In this document: positions 1 through 12,193 of the stretch, piece by piece
Layout of the letters: every line of letters starts with the position of its first letter
Numbering within the stretch: the first letter of the stretch is position 1
Assembly: GCA_029339505.1 (NCBI GenBank)
Contig: JAQISU010000097.1
Location: forward strand, 6,415,001-6,479,000
Length of the DNA: 64,000 nucleotides
Direction: 5' to 3'
Origin: Unio delphinus
Taxonomy: Eukaryota > Mollusca > Bivalvia > Unionida > Unionidae
Made by a program: the position numbers and the translations under genes
The notes under the pieces: model-generated
Told to the model about the DNA's origin: nothing
Seen by the model: only the letters and a program-made list of their open reading frames with translations
The model's database searches: none

Positions 1-940
1 TATAGAATATATGTTGTAGTTTGGACCAAGACAAGGGAATCGCACTCAATGGGTTGCATTATCTTAGTTGAATTAGATTATTCATGGGTAATTAATGATA
101 TGGGTCACTATCGAATATAAGTCTCTTTTTCCTTGGAGGAAGTGAAACTGTTTGTGACATACCTGTGTTGTCATTAATATTGATTATAAAATTACCCACG
201 TGTATAAAAGACCATCCAAATACGGACCAAAGTTGATAACCATATACTAAACTTTCAAGTTCACGGATTTAAAACTAGTTAAGTAGCTTTAGCTATATTT
301 AATGACTCTGACCTGAAAATTGGCTGAGCCAGACCTGCATTTAGCATAAAATTGGCCATTCTGTCAGGAACAAACTAGCATAACACCTTAAGCTCCACAT
401 TGTTTGTCTTTGTCTAGAAATGTTTTTGTATGGTGTGTTCTCAAGATGGATCGACCTTAAGGTACTATGTTTTTGTAATATATTTGTTGTTGTTGTTGTT
501 GTTGTCGTCTGAGTTTAGAACAACTGCGTCAGGCGCATCAGAAGACAACAACAAGGGTTTCTTTTTGATAAAGTAGTTCTGAGCGCGTCAACACCTTTAC
601 TGAGATGACTGGTCTGAGATGACTAGACTTAGATAAGAAAAGTAAGGTTAGAAAAACAGCTAGATTTCTCTTTGACATGCATGAGAAATTACTTTATCTG
701 TAAATACATGTCATATGACTATTAATATTTTGCTTTCTTTATAAAGACTCTTTTATCACTGCATTTCTTCTTCTGTAATTTATAAGTGGGCATTACTCTT
801 ATAGGAGCTTTTGAAGCGCAGTTTTTATCCTGAGGCTGTTTCCCTTGTACCGTTAACGTTTGCAGCAAGTCAATCCGTTTGATATAGACGAAGCAATAGT
901 TTTACTCCACATTTTGACAGCCACGATTCCATGATCGATT
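1..940. other. Gene-free AT-rich flank
   Basis: I see no supported gene here. The stretch is AT-rich host-type sequence with a short (TTG)n run near 483-505. Open frames are short and carry no recognisable domain. Confidence 0.6.
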
Positions 941-941
941 A

Positions 942-988
<47 letters not shown>
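941..988. repeat. (AAAT)n microsatellite
   Basis: About twelve uninterrupted ATAA/AAAT tetranucleotide units. Confidence 0.95.
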
Positions 989-1051
989 AAAATATAACGA
1001 TAGCTAAAATTAATACATGCTAACATACATACATGCTAACATACATACATG

Positions 1052-2149
<1,098 letters not shown>

Positions 2150-2150
<1 letters not shown>

Positions 2151-3048
2151 TTCAAATGGTAAGCATTTCCGTTGTTTTTTATTCCGTAATTGGTCGAATC
2201 AATTTTGGTATGCGTTTTGCTTGCGGAAAGAGTACAGTCCTCACCCTCCTTGATTTGTCTGCAGTATTTGTCATAATAGACCATGATATATTACTGCATC
2301 GTCTCCAGCATGTATTTGGCATTCACTATACAACCTTACTGTGGTTCAAGTCCTACTTCGTCAACAGGACACAAATTGTATCTGTAAAGTAATACACTCC
2401 AGCCCAGTTGATCTATGTTTTGGTGTACCACGGGGGTCAGTTTTTGAATGACACCCAAATATGCAAATGTAGCCACCCAACTGAAGTTGATCCTACCATA
2501 CAAGGAGTAGAAAGGTGCATTTATGAAGTAAAATCATGGATGGCATGTAACAAGACTTTCTCATTCACATCCTTTACCACAAACAATAAATATCCGCAAC
2601 ACCAACATTAAATTCACAGTCAGTATGAAACCTATTTCTTACTCATCCTTAGAGTACCACGATCAGAGCACAATTCCCCACTGTTCTGTACCCTACACTG
2701 TCTATCCATTATCAATATCAATTCCCCACTGCTCTGTACCCTACACTGGCTATCCATTCCATCCAGAATCATACACAAAATTTATTCTCTGTGCTACTTT
2801 ACACTGACGGACTCCAGACCAACATATATATCTGGCCTCATCCATGTGTATACACCAGCAAGATACTTACGCTGCTCTTCTGACAATCGTATACTCATTA
2901 TTCCAACCATGAAAACGAAGTCATATGGACGACGTTCATTTGCATACCAGGGCCCTGCAACGTCGACTGAATTATCCATTGAAATTAGACACAAAGACAC
3001 AGTGATCCATTTAAAGAATGCTTTAAAACTCACCTTTTTTACTGCATG
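2150..3048 (+). pseudogene. Decayed non-LTR retrotransposon reverse transcriptase (CR1/L2-like)
   Basis: Broken plus-strand frames keep the reverse transcriptase pattern of the CR1/L2/Jockey superfamily. LLDLSAVFVIIDHDILLHRL matches the family's LLDLSAAFDTVDHDILL block, followed by a WFKSYFVNRTQ segment. A remnant of the VPQGSVLGP block lies near 2420-2440, and a DDTQ-type catalytic remnant near 2455-2530. The C-terminal block around 2846-3040 resembles the LINE tail (YTPARYLRCSSDN, then MKTKSYGRRSFAYQGP). Several frameshifts and stops separate the blocks, so it is dead. The clade is uncertain. Confidence 0.75.
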
Positions 3049-3049
3049 A

Positions 3050-3465
3050 ACAAACTTAAAGACCTAATAATGTTTCCAGCCTGAAATATTTTCAGCATTT
3101 TGTATTTTTTTCTAATTTCATGTTGGTGTTTTTATTGTTGTTTTTTTTCTTGCTGTTGTTTCTTGTGTTTTTTTTGTGTAGTCATAGCATTTATATATAT
3201 GTAATTTATTAATATTCTTCTTTAATGTTTAAGTTCTTGACTCCGTGATATAACTTTATGAAATGTGATTTATGTTTCTGAATCAGTCATTTCATTTCTT
3301 TTCTTCTGCTTTTAATTCTTTCATAGAGTTTGATTAAATTTATTCTTCATTAATACATTCCTTACCACCGTCTTAACCATCTGCATTAATTGTCGATATG
3401 TCGCATATTTTCCAGTAATAACAAGCAGCGGTTTTTATTATATAAATTAAGTTTGAAGCAGATCA
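3050..3465. other. Gene-free T-rich stretch
   Basis: T-rich sequence with homopolymer T runs (3115-3175). It probably includes the 3' region of the decayed LINE. No gene seen. Confidence 0.4.
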
Positions 3466-3865
3466 TACGATGTTTTATCTCCCTTCCACCATGTTGCACA
3501 TCGTGCTTTATTTATCACCCTTCCATCATTTTGCATTTGTCTCCCTTCCTACTTGTTTTATTTATCTCTCTTCCATCATTTCCATCTTCTTTGTCCTCAT
3601 CTTCTTTGTCTACAACATATTGTCCACGTCATACAATATGCATTGCTTTATTTCACATCCCTACACGTAGTCTGCAACACAAGAGATGAATATATATTTT
3701 TAATACCCATGCCATGACGTTTTATTTATCTCACTTGCCTCTACTTCGTCCAAAACACAGGAGATGTATGACGGTTTATTTATGTCCCTTCCATCAAGTT
3801 TTATTTATCTCGCTTCTCTCCACTTTACCCAAACGCACGGGACGTATATAGTGTTTTATTTATCT
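3466..3865. repeat. Degenerate TTTATTTATCTCCCTTCCATCA repeat
   Basis: A loosely repeated phrase (TTTTATTTATCTCxCTTCC, then a CATC/ACAC tail) recurs about eight times at irregular spacing of roughly 40-70 bp. The overlapping open frames here are translations of this repeat. Confidence 0.6.
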
Positions 3866-3944
3866 TACTTAAATAATCAAATTTCGTTTGAAATTTCCAG
3901 TTTTCTTATTCATCGGTACGTCTATTATGAACATTTTTTGACTA

Positions 3945-6594
3945 CATCTGAGAACTAGTCCAATGATAACTGCATCAACAAATGAATACATCTGAGAAAT
4001 AGTTCATTGATAACTGCACTAACAAATGACTACATCAGAGAACTAGTTCATTGACTACTGCATTAACAAATCACTACATCTGAGAACTAGTTCATTGATA
4101 ACTGCACTAACAAATGACTACATCTGAGAACTAGTTCATTGCTTAATGCACTAACAAATGACTACATCTGAGAACTAGTTATTTCACTACTGCATTAACA
4201 AATGACTACATCTGAGAACTAGTTCATTGACTACTGCACTAACAAATGACTACATCTGAGAACTAGTTAATTGACTACTGCACTAACAAATGACTACATC
4301 TGAGAACTAGTTCACTGATAACTGCACTAACAAATGACTACATCTGAAAACTAGTTCATTGATAACTGAACTAGCAAATGACTACATCTGAGATCTTCTT
4401 CATTGATAACTGCATTAACAAATTAATACATGTGAGAACTAGCTCATTGACTACTGAACTAACAAATGACTACATCTGAGAACTAGTTCATTGATAACTG
4501 CACTAACAAATGACTACATCTGAGAACTAGTTCATTGACTACTGCACTAACAAATGACTACATCTGAGAACTAGTTCATTGATAACTGCACTAACTAATC
4601 ACTATTTTTGAGAACTAGTTCATTGATAAGTGCACTAACAAATGACTACATCGGAGAACTAGTTAATTCACTACTGCATTAACGAATCACTACATCTGAG
4701 AACTAGCTCATTGACTACTGCACTAACAAATGACTACATCTGAGAACTAGTTGACTGATAACTGCACTAACAAAAGACTACATCTGAAAACTAGTTCATT
4801 GATAACTGAACTAGCAAATGACTACATCTGAGAACTAGCTCACTGACTAATGCACTAACAAATGACTACATTTGAAAACAAGTTCATTGACTACTGCACT
4901 AACAAATGACTACATTTGAGAACTAGTTCATTGACTACTGAACTAACAAATGACTACATCTGATAACTAGTTCATTGACTACTGCACTAACAAATGACTA
5001 CATCTGAGAACTAGTTTATTGACTACTGCACTAACAAATGACTACATCTGAGAACTAGTTCATTGACTACTGCACTAACAAATGACTACATCTGAGAACT
5101 AGTTCATTGACTACTGCACTAGCAAATGACTACATCTGAGAACTAGTTTATTGACTACTGCACTAACAAATGACTACATCTGAGAACTAGTTTATTGACT
5201 ACTGCACTAACAAATGACTACATCTGAGAACTAGTTCATTGACTACTGCACTAACAAATGACTACATCTGAGAACTAGTTCATTGATAACTGCACTAACA
5301 AATGAATACATGTGAGAACTAGTTCATTGATAACTGCACTAACAAATGACTACATCTGAGAACTAGTTTATTGACTACAGCACTAACAAATGACTACATC
5401 TGAGAACGAGTTCATTGATAACTGCACTAACAAATGAATACATCTGAGAACTAGTTCATTGATAACTGCACTAACAAATGACTACATCAGAGAACTAGTT
5501 CATTGACTACTGCATTAACAAATGACTACATCTGAGAACTAGTTTATTGACTACTGCACTAACAAATGACTACATCTGAGAACTAGTTCATTGATAACTG
5601 CACTAACAAATGACTACATCAGAGAACTAGTTCATTGACTACTGCATTAACAAATCACTACATCTGAGAACTAGTTCATTGATAACTGCACTAACAAATG
5701 ACTACATCTGAGAACTAGTTCATTGATAACTGCACTAACTAATCACTATTTTTGAGAACTAGTTCATTGATACGTGCACTAACAAATGACTACATTTGAG
5801 AACTAGTTAATTAACTACTGCATTAACAAATCACTACATCTGAGAACTAGTTCATTGACTAATGCACTAACAAATGACTACATTTGAGAACTAGTTCATA
5901 GACTACTGAACTAACAAATGACTACATCTGAGAACTAGTTCATTGACTACTGCACTAACAAATGACTACATCTGAGAACTAGTTTATTGACTACTGCACT
6001 AACAAATGACTACATCTGAGAACTAGTTCATTGACTACTGCACTAACAAATGACTACATCTGAGAACTAGTTAATTAACTACTGCATTAACAAATGACTA
6101 CATCTGAGAACTAGTTCATTGACTACTGCACTAACAAATGACTACATTTGAGAACTAGTTCATTGATAACTGCACTAACAAATGACTACATCTGAGAACT
6201 AGTTCATTGATAACTGCACTAACAAATGACTACATCTGAGAACTAGTTCATTGATAACTGCACTAACAAATGACTACATCTGAGAACTAGTTCATTGACT
6301 ACTACACTAACAAATGACTACATCTGAGAACTAGTTCATTGACTACTGCATTAACAAGTCACTACATCTGAGAACTAGTTCATTGATAACTGCACTAACA
6401 AATGACTACATCTGAGAACTAGTTCATTGACAACTGCACTAACTAATCACTATTTTTGAGAACTAGTTCATTGATAAGTGCACTAACAAATGACTACATC
6501 TGAGAACTAGTTAATAAACTACTGCATTAACAAATCACTACATCTGAGAACTAGTTCATTGACTAATGCACTAACAAATGTCTACATCTGAGAA
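3945..6594. repeat. 44-bp minisatellite, about 60 copies
   Basis: Head-to-tail array of a 44-bp unit built around CTACATCTGAGAACTAGTTC and CACTAACAAATGA. Copies differ mainly at a GATAAC/GACTAC position and by scattered substitutions. Higher-order similarity is visible: blocks containing the variant CTAACTAATCACTATTTTTG recur near 4590, 5730 and 6440, suggesting amplification of multi-unit blocks. Each unit contains the palindrome AACTAGTT. There is no coding potential. Confidence 0.95.
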
Positions 6595-7012
6595 GGTATT
6601 ACATGTTCATTAGGTACTCAATTGCTTTTTTAAAATAAATAATAACAAATATTTATTAGTTATTTTAAATACAAAGAATGTACCCCACCCCCTTGCATTC
6701 AGATGATCGTAATATATCCAACATTTTTATTGTCACTTTCACAACATTCAAGTAATTGAAATCGCTCCAAAATGGCATCCACTGATGGAAATAACAACAT
6801 CACTAACAACATCATGAAACATTTAAATTTCTTGCAGTATTAATATTTGGGCGGGATGTCGTGGTTTCGGTTATCGGCCGAGTCATGCCAAAAATTTACA
6901 AAAGTGGTAGTATTAGCTGCCTTGCTGGTTGGTCTGGTGTCAGGATAATGTTACTGGGTGGAACTTCATGCTACCTGTCTGCGTTGTGAAGCCCCAGTGC
7001 TAGACATCACTA
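6595..7012. repeat. Unique spacer with possible SINE-like element
   Basis: This separates two minisatellites. The part at about 6848-7012 resembles, from memory, a molluscan SINE/MITE-like repeat (GTCAGGATAATGTTACTGGG and CACTATAAACTGCC phrases). I cannot confirm this without a library search. No gene seen. Confidence 0.35.
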
Positions 7013-8071
7013 TAAACTGCCTCTTTTTATCTTTAATATGTCTCTCTTTTATCTGTAATATCTCTTTTTTATCTTTAATATGTCTCTTTTTATCTTTAAT
7101 ATGTCTCTTTTTTTATCTGTAATATGTCTCTTTTTTTATCTGTAATATGTCTCTTTTTTATCTGCAATATGTCTCTTTTTATCTGTAATATGTCTCTTTT
7201 TTATCTTTAATATGTCTCTTTTTTATCTGTAATATGTCTCTTTTTTATCTTTAATATGTCTCTTTTTATCTGTAATATGTCTCTTTTTTATCTTTAATAT
7301 GTCTCTTTTTTATCTGTAATATCTCTTTTTTATCTTTAATATGTCTCTTTTTTATCTTTAATATGTCTCTTTTTTATCTGTAATATGTCTCTTTTTTATC
7401 TGTAATATGTCTCTTTTTATCTGTAATATGTCTCTTTTTTTATCTGTAATATCTCTTTTTTATTTTTAATATGTCTCTTTTTATCTTTAATATGTTTCTT
7501 TTTTATCTGTAATATGTCTCGTTTTTATCTGTAATATGTCTTATTTTTATCTGTAATATGTCTCTTTTTATCTGTAATATGTCTCTTTTTTATCTTTAAT
7601 ATGTCTCTTTTTTTATCTGTAATATGTCTCTTTTTTATCTGTAATATCTCTTTTTTATCTTTAATATGTCTCTTTTTTTATCTGTAATATGTCTCTTTTT
7701 TATCTGTAATATGTCTCTTTTTATCTGTAATACGTCTCTTTTTTATCTTTAATATGTCTCTTTTTTATCTGTAATATGTCTCTTTTGTATCTTTAATATG
7801 TCTCTTTTTTATCTTTAATATGTCTCTTTTTTATCTGTAATATGTCTTTTTTATCTGTAATATGTCTCTTTTTTATCTGTAATATGTCTTTTTTATCTGT
7901 AATATGTCTCTTTTATTTTTAATATGTCTCTTTTTATCTGTAATATGTCTCTTATTATCTGTAATATGTCTCTTTTGTATCTTTAATATGTCTCTTTTTT
8001 ATCTGTAATATGTCTCTTTTTATCTGTAATATGTCTCTTTTTTATCTTTAATATGTCTCTTTTTTTATCTG
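7013..8071. repeat. 22-bp T-rich minisatellite
   Basis: About 48 tandem units of the type ATCTGTAATATGTCTCTTTT with a T run of variable length and a TCTG/TCTT alternation. The array is interrupted by the Maverick at 8072. About 34 bp of it resumes at 54793-54826, so the big element sits inside this array. The final TATCTG (8066-8071) is the left target-site duplicate. Confidence 0.95.
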
Positions 8072-8451
8072 AGTAGTATATGGGGGCACCGTAGCCTCAA
8101 TGGAAAATCCAGTCAAAAACAGCTTGGGCTAATATAGCCTCAAGATTTATAGCCTCAAGGGAAAATCCAGTCAAAAACAGCTTGAGGCACTATAGCCTCA
8201 AAACAGCTTGGGGCACTATAGCCTCAAGGGAAATTGAACAGGGTGGGTCTATCTAGCCTCAAGGGAAATTGAACATAGTGGGTCTATCTAGCCTCAAGGG
8301 AAATTGAACATAGTGGGTCTATATAGCCTCAAGGGAAATATAACATGGGGAATATGATGGGTATAGGGGAGTGTAGAGGGACAAGGGAAAAAAAGGGTGG
8401 CAATGAAAGCTACTATCTTTTCGAGACTTATGAGTGGCCCTTAAAAGGGCC
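8072..8451 (+). repeat. Left terminal inverted repeat of the Maverick
   Basis: Matches 54413-54792 in reverse complement with few differences, implying a recent insertion or homogenisation. The outer part carries about eight direct copies of TAGCCTCAAGGGAAA or its shortened forms. The inner boundary coincides with a histone-type stem-loop (8436-8451). Preceded by target duplicate TATCTG. Confidence 0.93.
8436..8451 (-). terminator. Histone-type 3' stem-loop (in left TIR)
   Basis: On the minus strand GGCCCTTTTAAGGGCC: a 6-bp stem with a four-base TTTA loop, the shape and key bases of metazoan histone mRNA stem-loops. ACTCA follows, then CTCGAAAAGATAG about 14 nt downstream, in the position of a U7-pairing purine element. 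It lies 17 nt after the stop of the 8469-9053 gene. Confidence 0.75.
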
Positions 8452-8468
8452 TTTGGATACTTCTTCTT

Positions 8469-9053
8469 TTATTTTCTGCCTTTGTTCCACCACCTTTTGA
8501 TTTTACCAATAATTCCCTTCTTCTTCTTTTCTTCCTCGGAAATCCAGTCAGGATGTCCCATAGCTCTAAACTTCTCTTGTATCTTGATCCAATTGTTATT
8601 TAATCTTTCAAAGTCCTCTTTCTTTTTTTGGTTTTCATTGTCCTTTCTTTCCTTTCTCTCCTTACTCCAGTTATCTTTTATCTTCTTCACTTCTTCTAAT
8701 AGTTCCTTTCTCATCAGTTCTTCAGCTTTCTTGAGCGGGTCCAAACCCTTTTGGACATGGGGGTACTCTGTCAAGATATTATCCAAAAAACACTTGACGT
8801 TTTCGACAATATCTATCACTTGCTTCAATGTCCCCACTCTAACATAGGATGGATTAATGCAGCCTCGTAACTTTTTGGCTTCTTCTTCTAGCATTCCTCC
8901 TAAGAGCTCCCTGGGTATTTTCAGTCTTTTTGCAAAGTCCAAACTCTTCGCAATCTTCCATTTATGATGTAGTTTTTCCACTTCATATTCCCCGTCTAAT
9001 ATCCAGAAATAGCTGTGTCTTAAATTGTTGAATAAACTTGATGCTTTTGCCAT
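8469..9053 (-). CDS. Accessory coiled-coil protein (unknown)
   Basis: 194 residues starting MAKASSLF, with the ATG in a favourable AAGATGGC context. I do not recognise the family. The N-terminal 100 residues are mixed helical with one CINPSYVRV segment. Residues 105-165 are strongly charged (EELMRKELLEEVKKIKDNW) and predict a coiled coil. The C-terminus is basic with tryptophans (KGIIGKIKRWWNKGRK). It is the outermost minus-strand gene, and its 3' end is served by a histone-type stem-loop in the inverted repeat. Module M1 lies immediately upstream and supplies TATA-like sequence and possibly the 5' leader. Codon integrity suggests it is or was translated. Confidence 0.7.
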   Translation of the reverse strand: MAKASSLFNNLRHSYFWILDGEYEVEKLHHKWKIAKSLDFAKRLKIPRELLGGMLEEEAKKLRGCINPSYVRVGTLKQVIDIVENVKCFLDNILTEYPHVQKGLDPLKKAEELMRKELLEEVKKIKDNWSKERKERKDNENQKKKEDFERLNNNWIKIQEKFRAMGHPDWISEEEKKKKGIIGKIKRWWNKGRK

Positions 9054-9110
9054 CTTCTATGGTTATTCCGTGGAATGGTTCTAATGTTAGTTAGTTAATG
9101 AGATTTTTAT

Positions 9111-9370
9111 AGATGTAACCGCCCACTTAGGGGCATTTGTACATCTTTTATAGCCACCCTGACGGTGGCCATTTTAGGTCCTTTGGGGGGGGGGGGGTCG
9201 CTACTCCCCCCCTCAGGATTTACAGTGCTTAATCGCACTATAGTTTAAATAGGGCGTTCTCCCGAATTACTAAAAAGTAACTATCGGGAGAAATGAAGGC
9301 CCTTTGGGGTGGGTAGGAATAGTACCTACACACACCCACCCCTATCATCCAATCGAGCTGTAAGTAAGGT
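9111..9370 (-). repeat. Structured module M1 (truncated)
   Basis: Contains hairpin A (arms AGATGTA/TACATCT), B (GCCACC/GGTGGC), C, D (AGTGC/GCACT), E (CTCCCGA/TCGGGAG) and F (GGGTGGGT/ACCCACCC). It breaks off after F at GTAAGTAAGG, where promoter-like sequence follows. It lies upstream of the 194-aa gene on the minus strand. Confidence 0.85.
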
Positions 9371-9384
9371 TCTAATGTCAGTCA

Positions 9385-9430
9385 CTTTGAGTATATATAT
9401 CTTAAGCACGGACGTGAAAGTAAACACCCC
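9385..9430 (-). promoter_or_regulatory. Upstream element plus TATA box (copy 1)
   Basis: On the minus strand an upstream phrase (ACTTTCACGTCCGTGCTT) is followed by TATATATA and, about 25 nt on, GTGACTGAC, an initiator-like position. It is related to copies at 35050-35093 and 37196-37234. It would start minus-strand transcription into M1 and the 8469-9053 gene. Confidence 0.5.
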
Positions 9431-9465
9431 CTACATTCACTTGTCATATTAGATACTATTCACAA

Positions 9466-10115
9466 ATCCTATTATATACTATCCAAAATTACACCCTATA
9501 CTAACCACACACACGGGGAATCAGCCAAAACAAACCATACTATATACTATCCAAAATCACACCCTATACTAACCACACACACGGGGAAGCAGCCAAAACA
9601 AACCATACTATATACTATCCAAAATCACACCCTATACTAACCACACACACGGGGAAGCAGCCAAAACAAACCATACTATATACTATCCAAAATCACACCC
9701 TATACTAACCACACACACGGGGAAGCAGCCAAAACAAACCATACTATATACTATCCAAAATCACACCTTATACTAACCACACACACACGGGGAAGCAGCC
9801 AAAACAAACCATACTATATACTATCCAAAATCACACCCTATACTAACCACACACACGGGGAAGCAGCCAAAACAAACCATACTATATACTATCCAAAATC
9901 ACACCCTATACTAACCACACACACGGGGAAGCAGCCAAAACAAACCATACTATATACTATCCAAAATCACACCCTATACTAACCACACACACACGGGGAA
10001 GCAGCCAAAACAAACCATACTATATACTATTCAAAATCACACCCTATACTAACCACACACACGGGGAAGCAGCCAAAACAAACCCTATTATATACTATCC
10101 AAAATCACACCATAT
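9466..10115. repeat. 68-bp tandem repeat, about 9.5 copies
   Basis: Near-identical 68-bp units (for example ACCATACTATATACTATCC followed by CACACACGGGGAAGCAGCC). The array sits between the 3' end signal of one minus-strand unit (10209) and the promoter of the next (about 9430), so it behaves like an intergenic spacer. Low divergence suggests recent expansion. Confidence 0.95.
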
Positions 10116-10208
10116 ACCATCTAAATAGAGTCAGTGTTTATAATCACACTACTCCTCTCTCACACCCATTGGCAATTGACATAGTATTTCTTTTCTTGTT
10201 ATTTGGGT

Positions 10209-10224
10209 AGCCCTGAGAAGGGCT
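10209..10224 (-). terminator. Histone-type 3' stem-loop
   Basis: Minus strand AGCCCTTCTCAGGGCT followed by ACCCA, the canonical metazoan flank, then a purine-rich ACAAGAAAAGAAA. It lies 27 nt after the stop codon of the 10252-10752 gene. Confidence 0.75.
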
Positions 10225-10251
10225 GTTTTTTAAACTTCAAAATACACCTGG

Positions 10252-10752
10252 CTAATGCTGGCATCTCCCAGGTCTAGCCCCACACACACATCTTCTACTC
10301 CAATCATTCTCCCAATTCACTCTTGTGATTGGGAGCGCAGAGGGAGAATGATTGGCTTCACTATCCCAGTCTTCACTTTGTGGGATAGTGAAAGTCTCTT
10401 CATTTCTTCCTCTATTCCGCAACCGTGGATGAGATTGTGGTTGTTGCGGTTGAGGCTGTGGTTGTTGCGGTTGAGACTGTGGTTGATGCGGTGGGGACTG
10501 TCCCTGTAGTGGACGAACTGGTTCTGGTGGTGAAGGTGTCCTCACCACGGGCTTGACTTTACTAGTCTGTCTCATCATGCGGTGAGGCAAGATGGGACTT
10601 TTCTTCTCCTCCTCTTCTTTCTTTTTTCTTTCCTCCTCTTCTTTTTCAATCCTAGTCTGTTCTACTATGGCCTCCATAGCCAGTTCGTCCAGGAGACGCC
10701 TAGCATTCTCCAAATGCATTTGAAGTTCTCTTAATTTCTGTACTCTATTCAT
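10252..10752 (-). CDS. Accessory coiled-coil, Pro/Gln-rich protein (unknown)
   Basis: 166 residues from ATG (MNRVQKLRELQMHLENARRL). Residues 1-55 form a heptad-like helix with a run of Glu and Lys. Residues 70-115 are low-complexity Pro/Gln repeats, and the tail ends in a small cysteine cluster (RRCVCGARPGRC). I do not recognise a family. The N-terminal helix resembles in style the 121-aa product at 35476-35838, and the two share similar leader sequence (CAGTCTGGC, then xAAGATG). Module M2 lies directly upstream and a histone-type stem-loop 27 nt downstream. It probably belongs to one family of element-specific accessory genes. Confidence 0.7.
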   Translation of the reverse strand: MNRVQKLRELQMHLENARRLLDELAMEAIVEQTRIEKEEEERKKKEEEEKKSPILPHRMMRQTSKVKPVVRTPSPPEPVRPLQGQSPPHQPQSQPQQPQPQPQQPQSHPRLRNRGRNEETFTIPQSEDWDSEANHSPSALPITRVNWENDWSRRCVCGARPGRCQH

Positions 10753-10812
10753 CTTTGGTGTTGATGCGTCAACGATGGGTAGCCAGACTGATCATCATCA
10801 TGATTGTTTTAG

Positions 10813-11565
10813 AGTTGTCACCGCCCACTAGGGGCATATGGACAACTTTTATAGCCACCATATCGGTGGCCATTTAAGGTCCCTTGGGGAGGGTCGCTAC
10901 TCCCCCCTCAGGATTTACAGTGCTTAAATGCACTATATTTTAAATAGGGCGTTCTCCCGAATTACTAAAAAGTAACTATCGGGAGAAATGAAAGCCCATG
11001 GGGTGGGTAGGAATAGTACCTACACACACCCACCCCTAACAACCAATCGGAAGTAAACGTTGGTAGCGAGGGAAAATGCTTTCTCATTTCGCTAGTAATT
11101 TGGTGAGTTGGAAACGGCAAAGGCGGAAAGGGCCCAGGTCCAGGAGGGCGTCGACACAGCAGCACACACCAGAGCACGCAAACAGCAAGACAGCACAGCA
11201 AAGGACGCAGTCCACACCTGAAACGACAAGGTCATACTAAAGGTCAAATTCAGTCCAGTTGTACTAATGGACAAATTAGCATCCAATAATGTGTTAGCCA
11301 CCTGTGCAATTATTCAAATATTAAGTTGAAGAATTGTTATTTAAAGTCCTATCATTCAAATAAAACTAGTACATAAGCGTACATATAATAAGTCCCCAGC
11401 AAATTTAGAAAATTAAAAATGTCTAAGCGACATATAATAGTGTAATCAATGGTAGGTAATTTAGGTCTTGAATTTTGTTGGAGGCGGTACCAATAAGGTC
11501 ATATTAGCTTTTTAGGACCACGGAAAGTTGTTCAAAGAGGGGTACTCGTAACCAAATGAGTCCCC
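10813..11565 (-). repeat. Structured module M2 (full core)
   Basis: Full hairpin series A to J. Arms: A AGTTGTC/GACAACT, B GCCACC/GGTGGC, E CTCCCGA/TCGGGAG, F GGGTGGGT/ACCCACCC, G TAGCGA/TCGCTA, H GTCCA/TGGAC, J GGGGTACTC/GAGTCCCC. It contains the conserved linear stretch AATGTGTxAGCCACCTGTGC near 11289-11308. On the minus strand it precedes the 166-aa gene. Confidence 0.85.
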
Positions 11566-11570
11566 TATTA

Positions 11571-12143
11571 TTCAGGCGAATGAAAAGATAAATGGCAAAT
11601 ATCTTTTCGTTGTACTGCTTTATCCGAGTAATCCGATGGTGACGACTTATCCGTAGACAGCTGTATTTCCATCAATATGCTGGTTATCTAAGGTAGAGTT
11701 TCGCTGACTTGATAATATCATCCGACGGCAACCTGCGGGATACTCAATATTTTGACATCACCAGTCAGCGCGCCTCAGGTCCGCCATATTACTTAAATTC
11801 CCATGGCTGGTTGTAATATGGTTCCAGTAAATTGATGCAGGAGCAAGCCAGCTTCAAAGTCCGTCATTTTTCTTCAAAACGTAGTTTAAGTAGGCGATTC
11901 AGTTTCAGCATATCTTCAATCTCTGCCACTTGTTAAAGGGACTTATAAAATATCCTAAATGATTCCACTGCATCGTCCACCGCTGTACATGTTGATGTTT
12001 CTCTCTGTAGTAGTGATGTGATAACGTCTCAGTTCGTCCTTAACTGTAAAGCCCGGGAAACATGCTTTCGCAATCCACCGTGACGTCATCAGGTCGCCAG
12101 CCCCAGAAAAGCCGTCCTACTCGGTCTGCAGTCTTCGCCTGAA
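11571..12143 (-). ncRNA. Variable cassette, family alpha (candidate structured RNA)
   Basis: Bounded by TTCAGGC at 11571 and GCCTGAA at 12137, which can pair. Related cassettes follow M6 and M11, and partly M10. An internal stem has arms CCATATTAC/GTAATATGG here but CCACATTGC/GCAATGTGG in the M6 and M11 copies. A minus-strand TGC-GAAA-GCA hairpin (12063-12072) has a GNRA tetraloop. No long open frame is conserved among the copies. Confidence 0.5.
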
Positions 12144-12193
12144 TGATGAATGATGATGGTAGCCAGACTGACTGACTGACTTGGATGTTTTAT

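Noticed and set aside
3945..6594. Possible CRISPR array
   Set aside because: The repeats are head-to-tail with no spacers and the DNA is animal; it is a minisatellite. The same holds for 7013-8071, 9466-10115 and 62266-62668.
10255..10509. Plus-strand frame opposite the 166-aa accessory gene
   Set aside because: Shadow of the Pro/Gln repeat of the minus-strand gene, which has the stem-loop, leader and ATG context.
12060..12110. Hammerhead-like CTGATGA near a GAAA on the minus strand of alpha cassettes
   Set aside because: The bases between them cannot form a proper stem II and the GAAA sits in a clear GTGC-GAAA-GCAC tetraloop hairpin; no stem III partner found.
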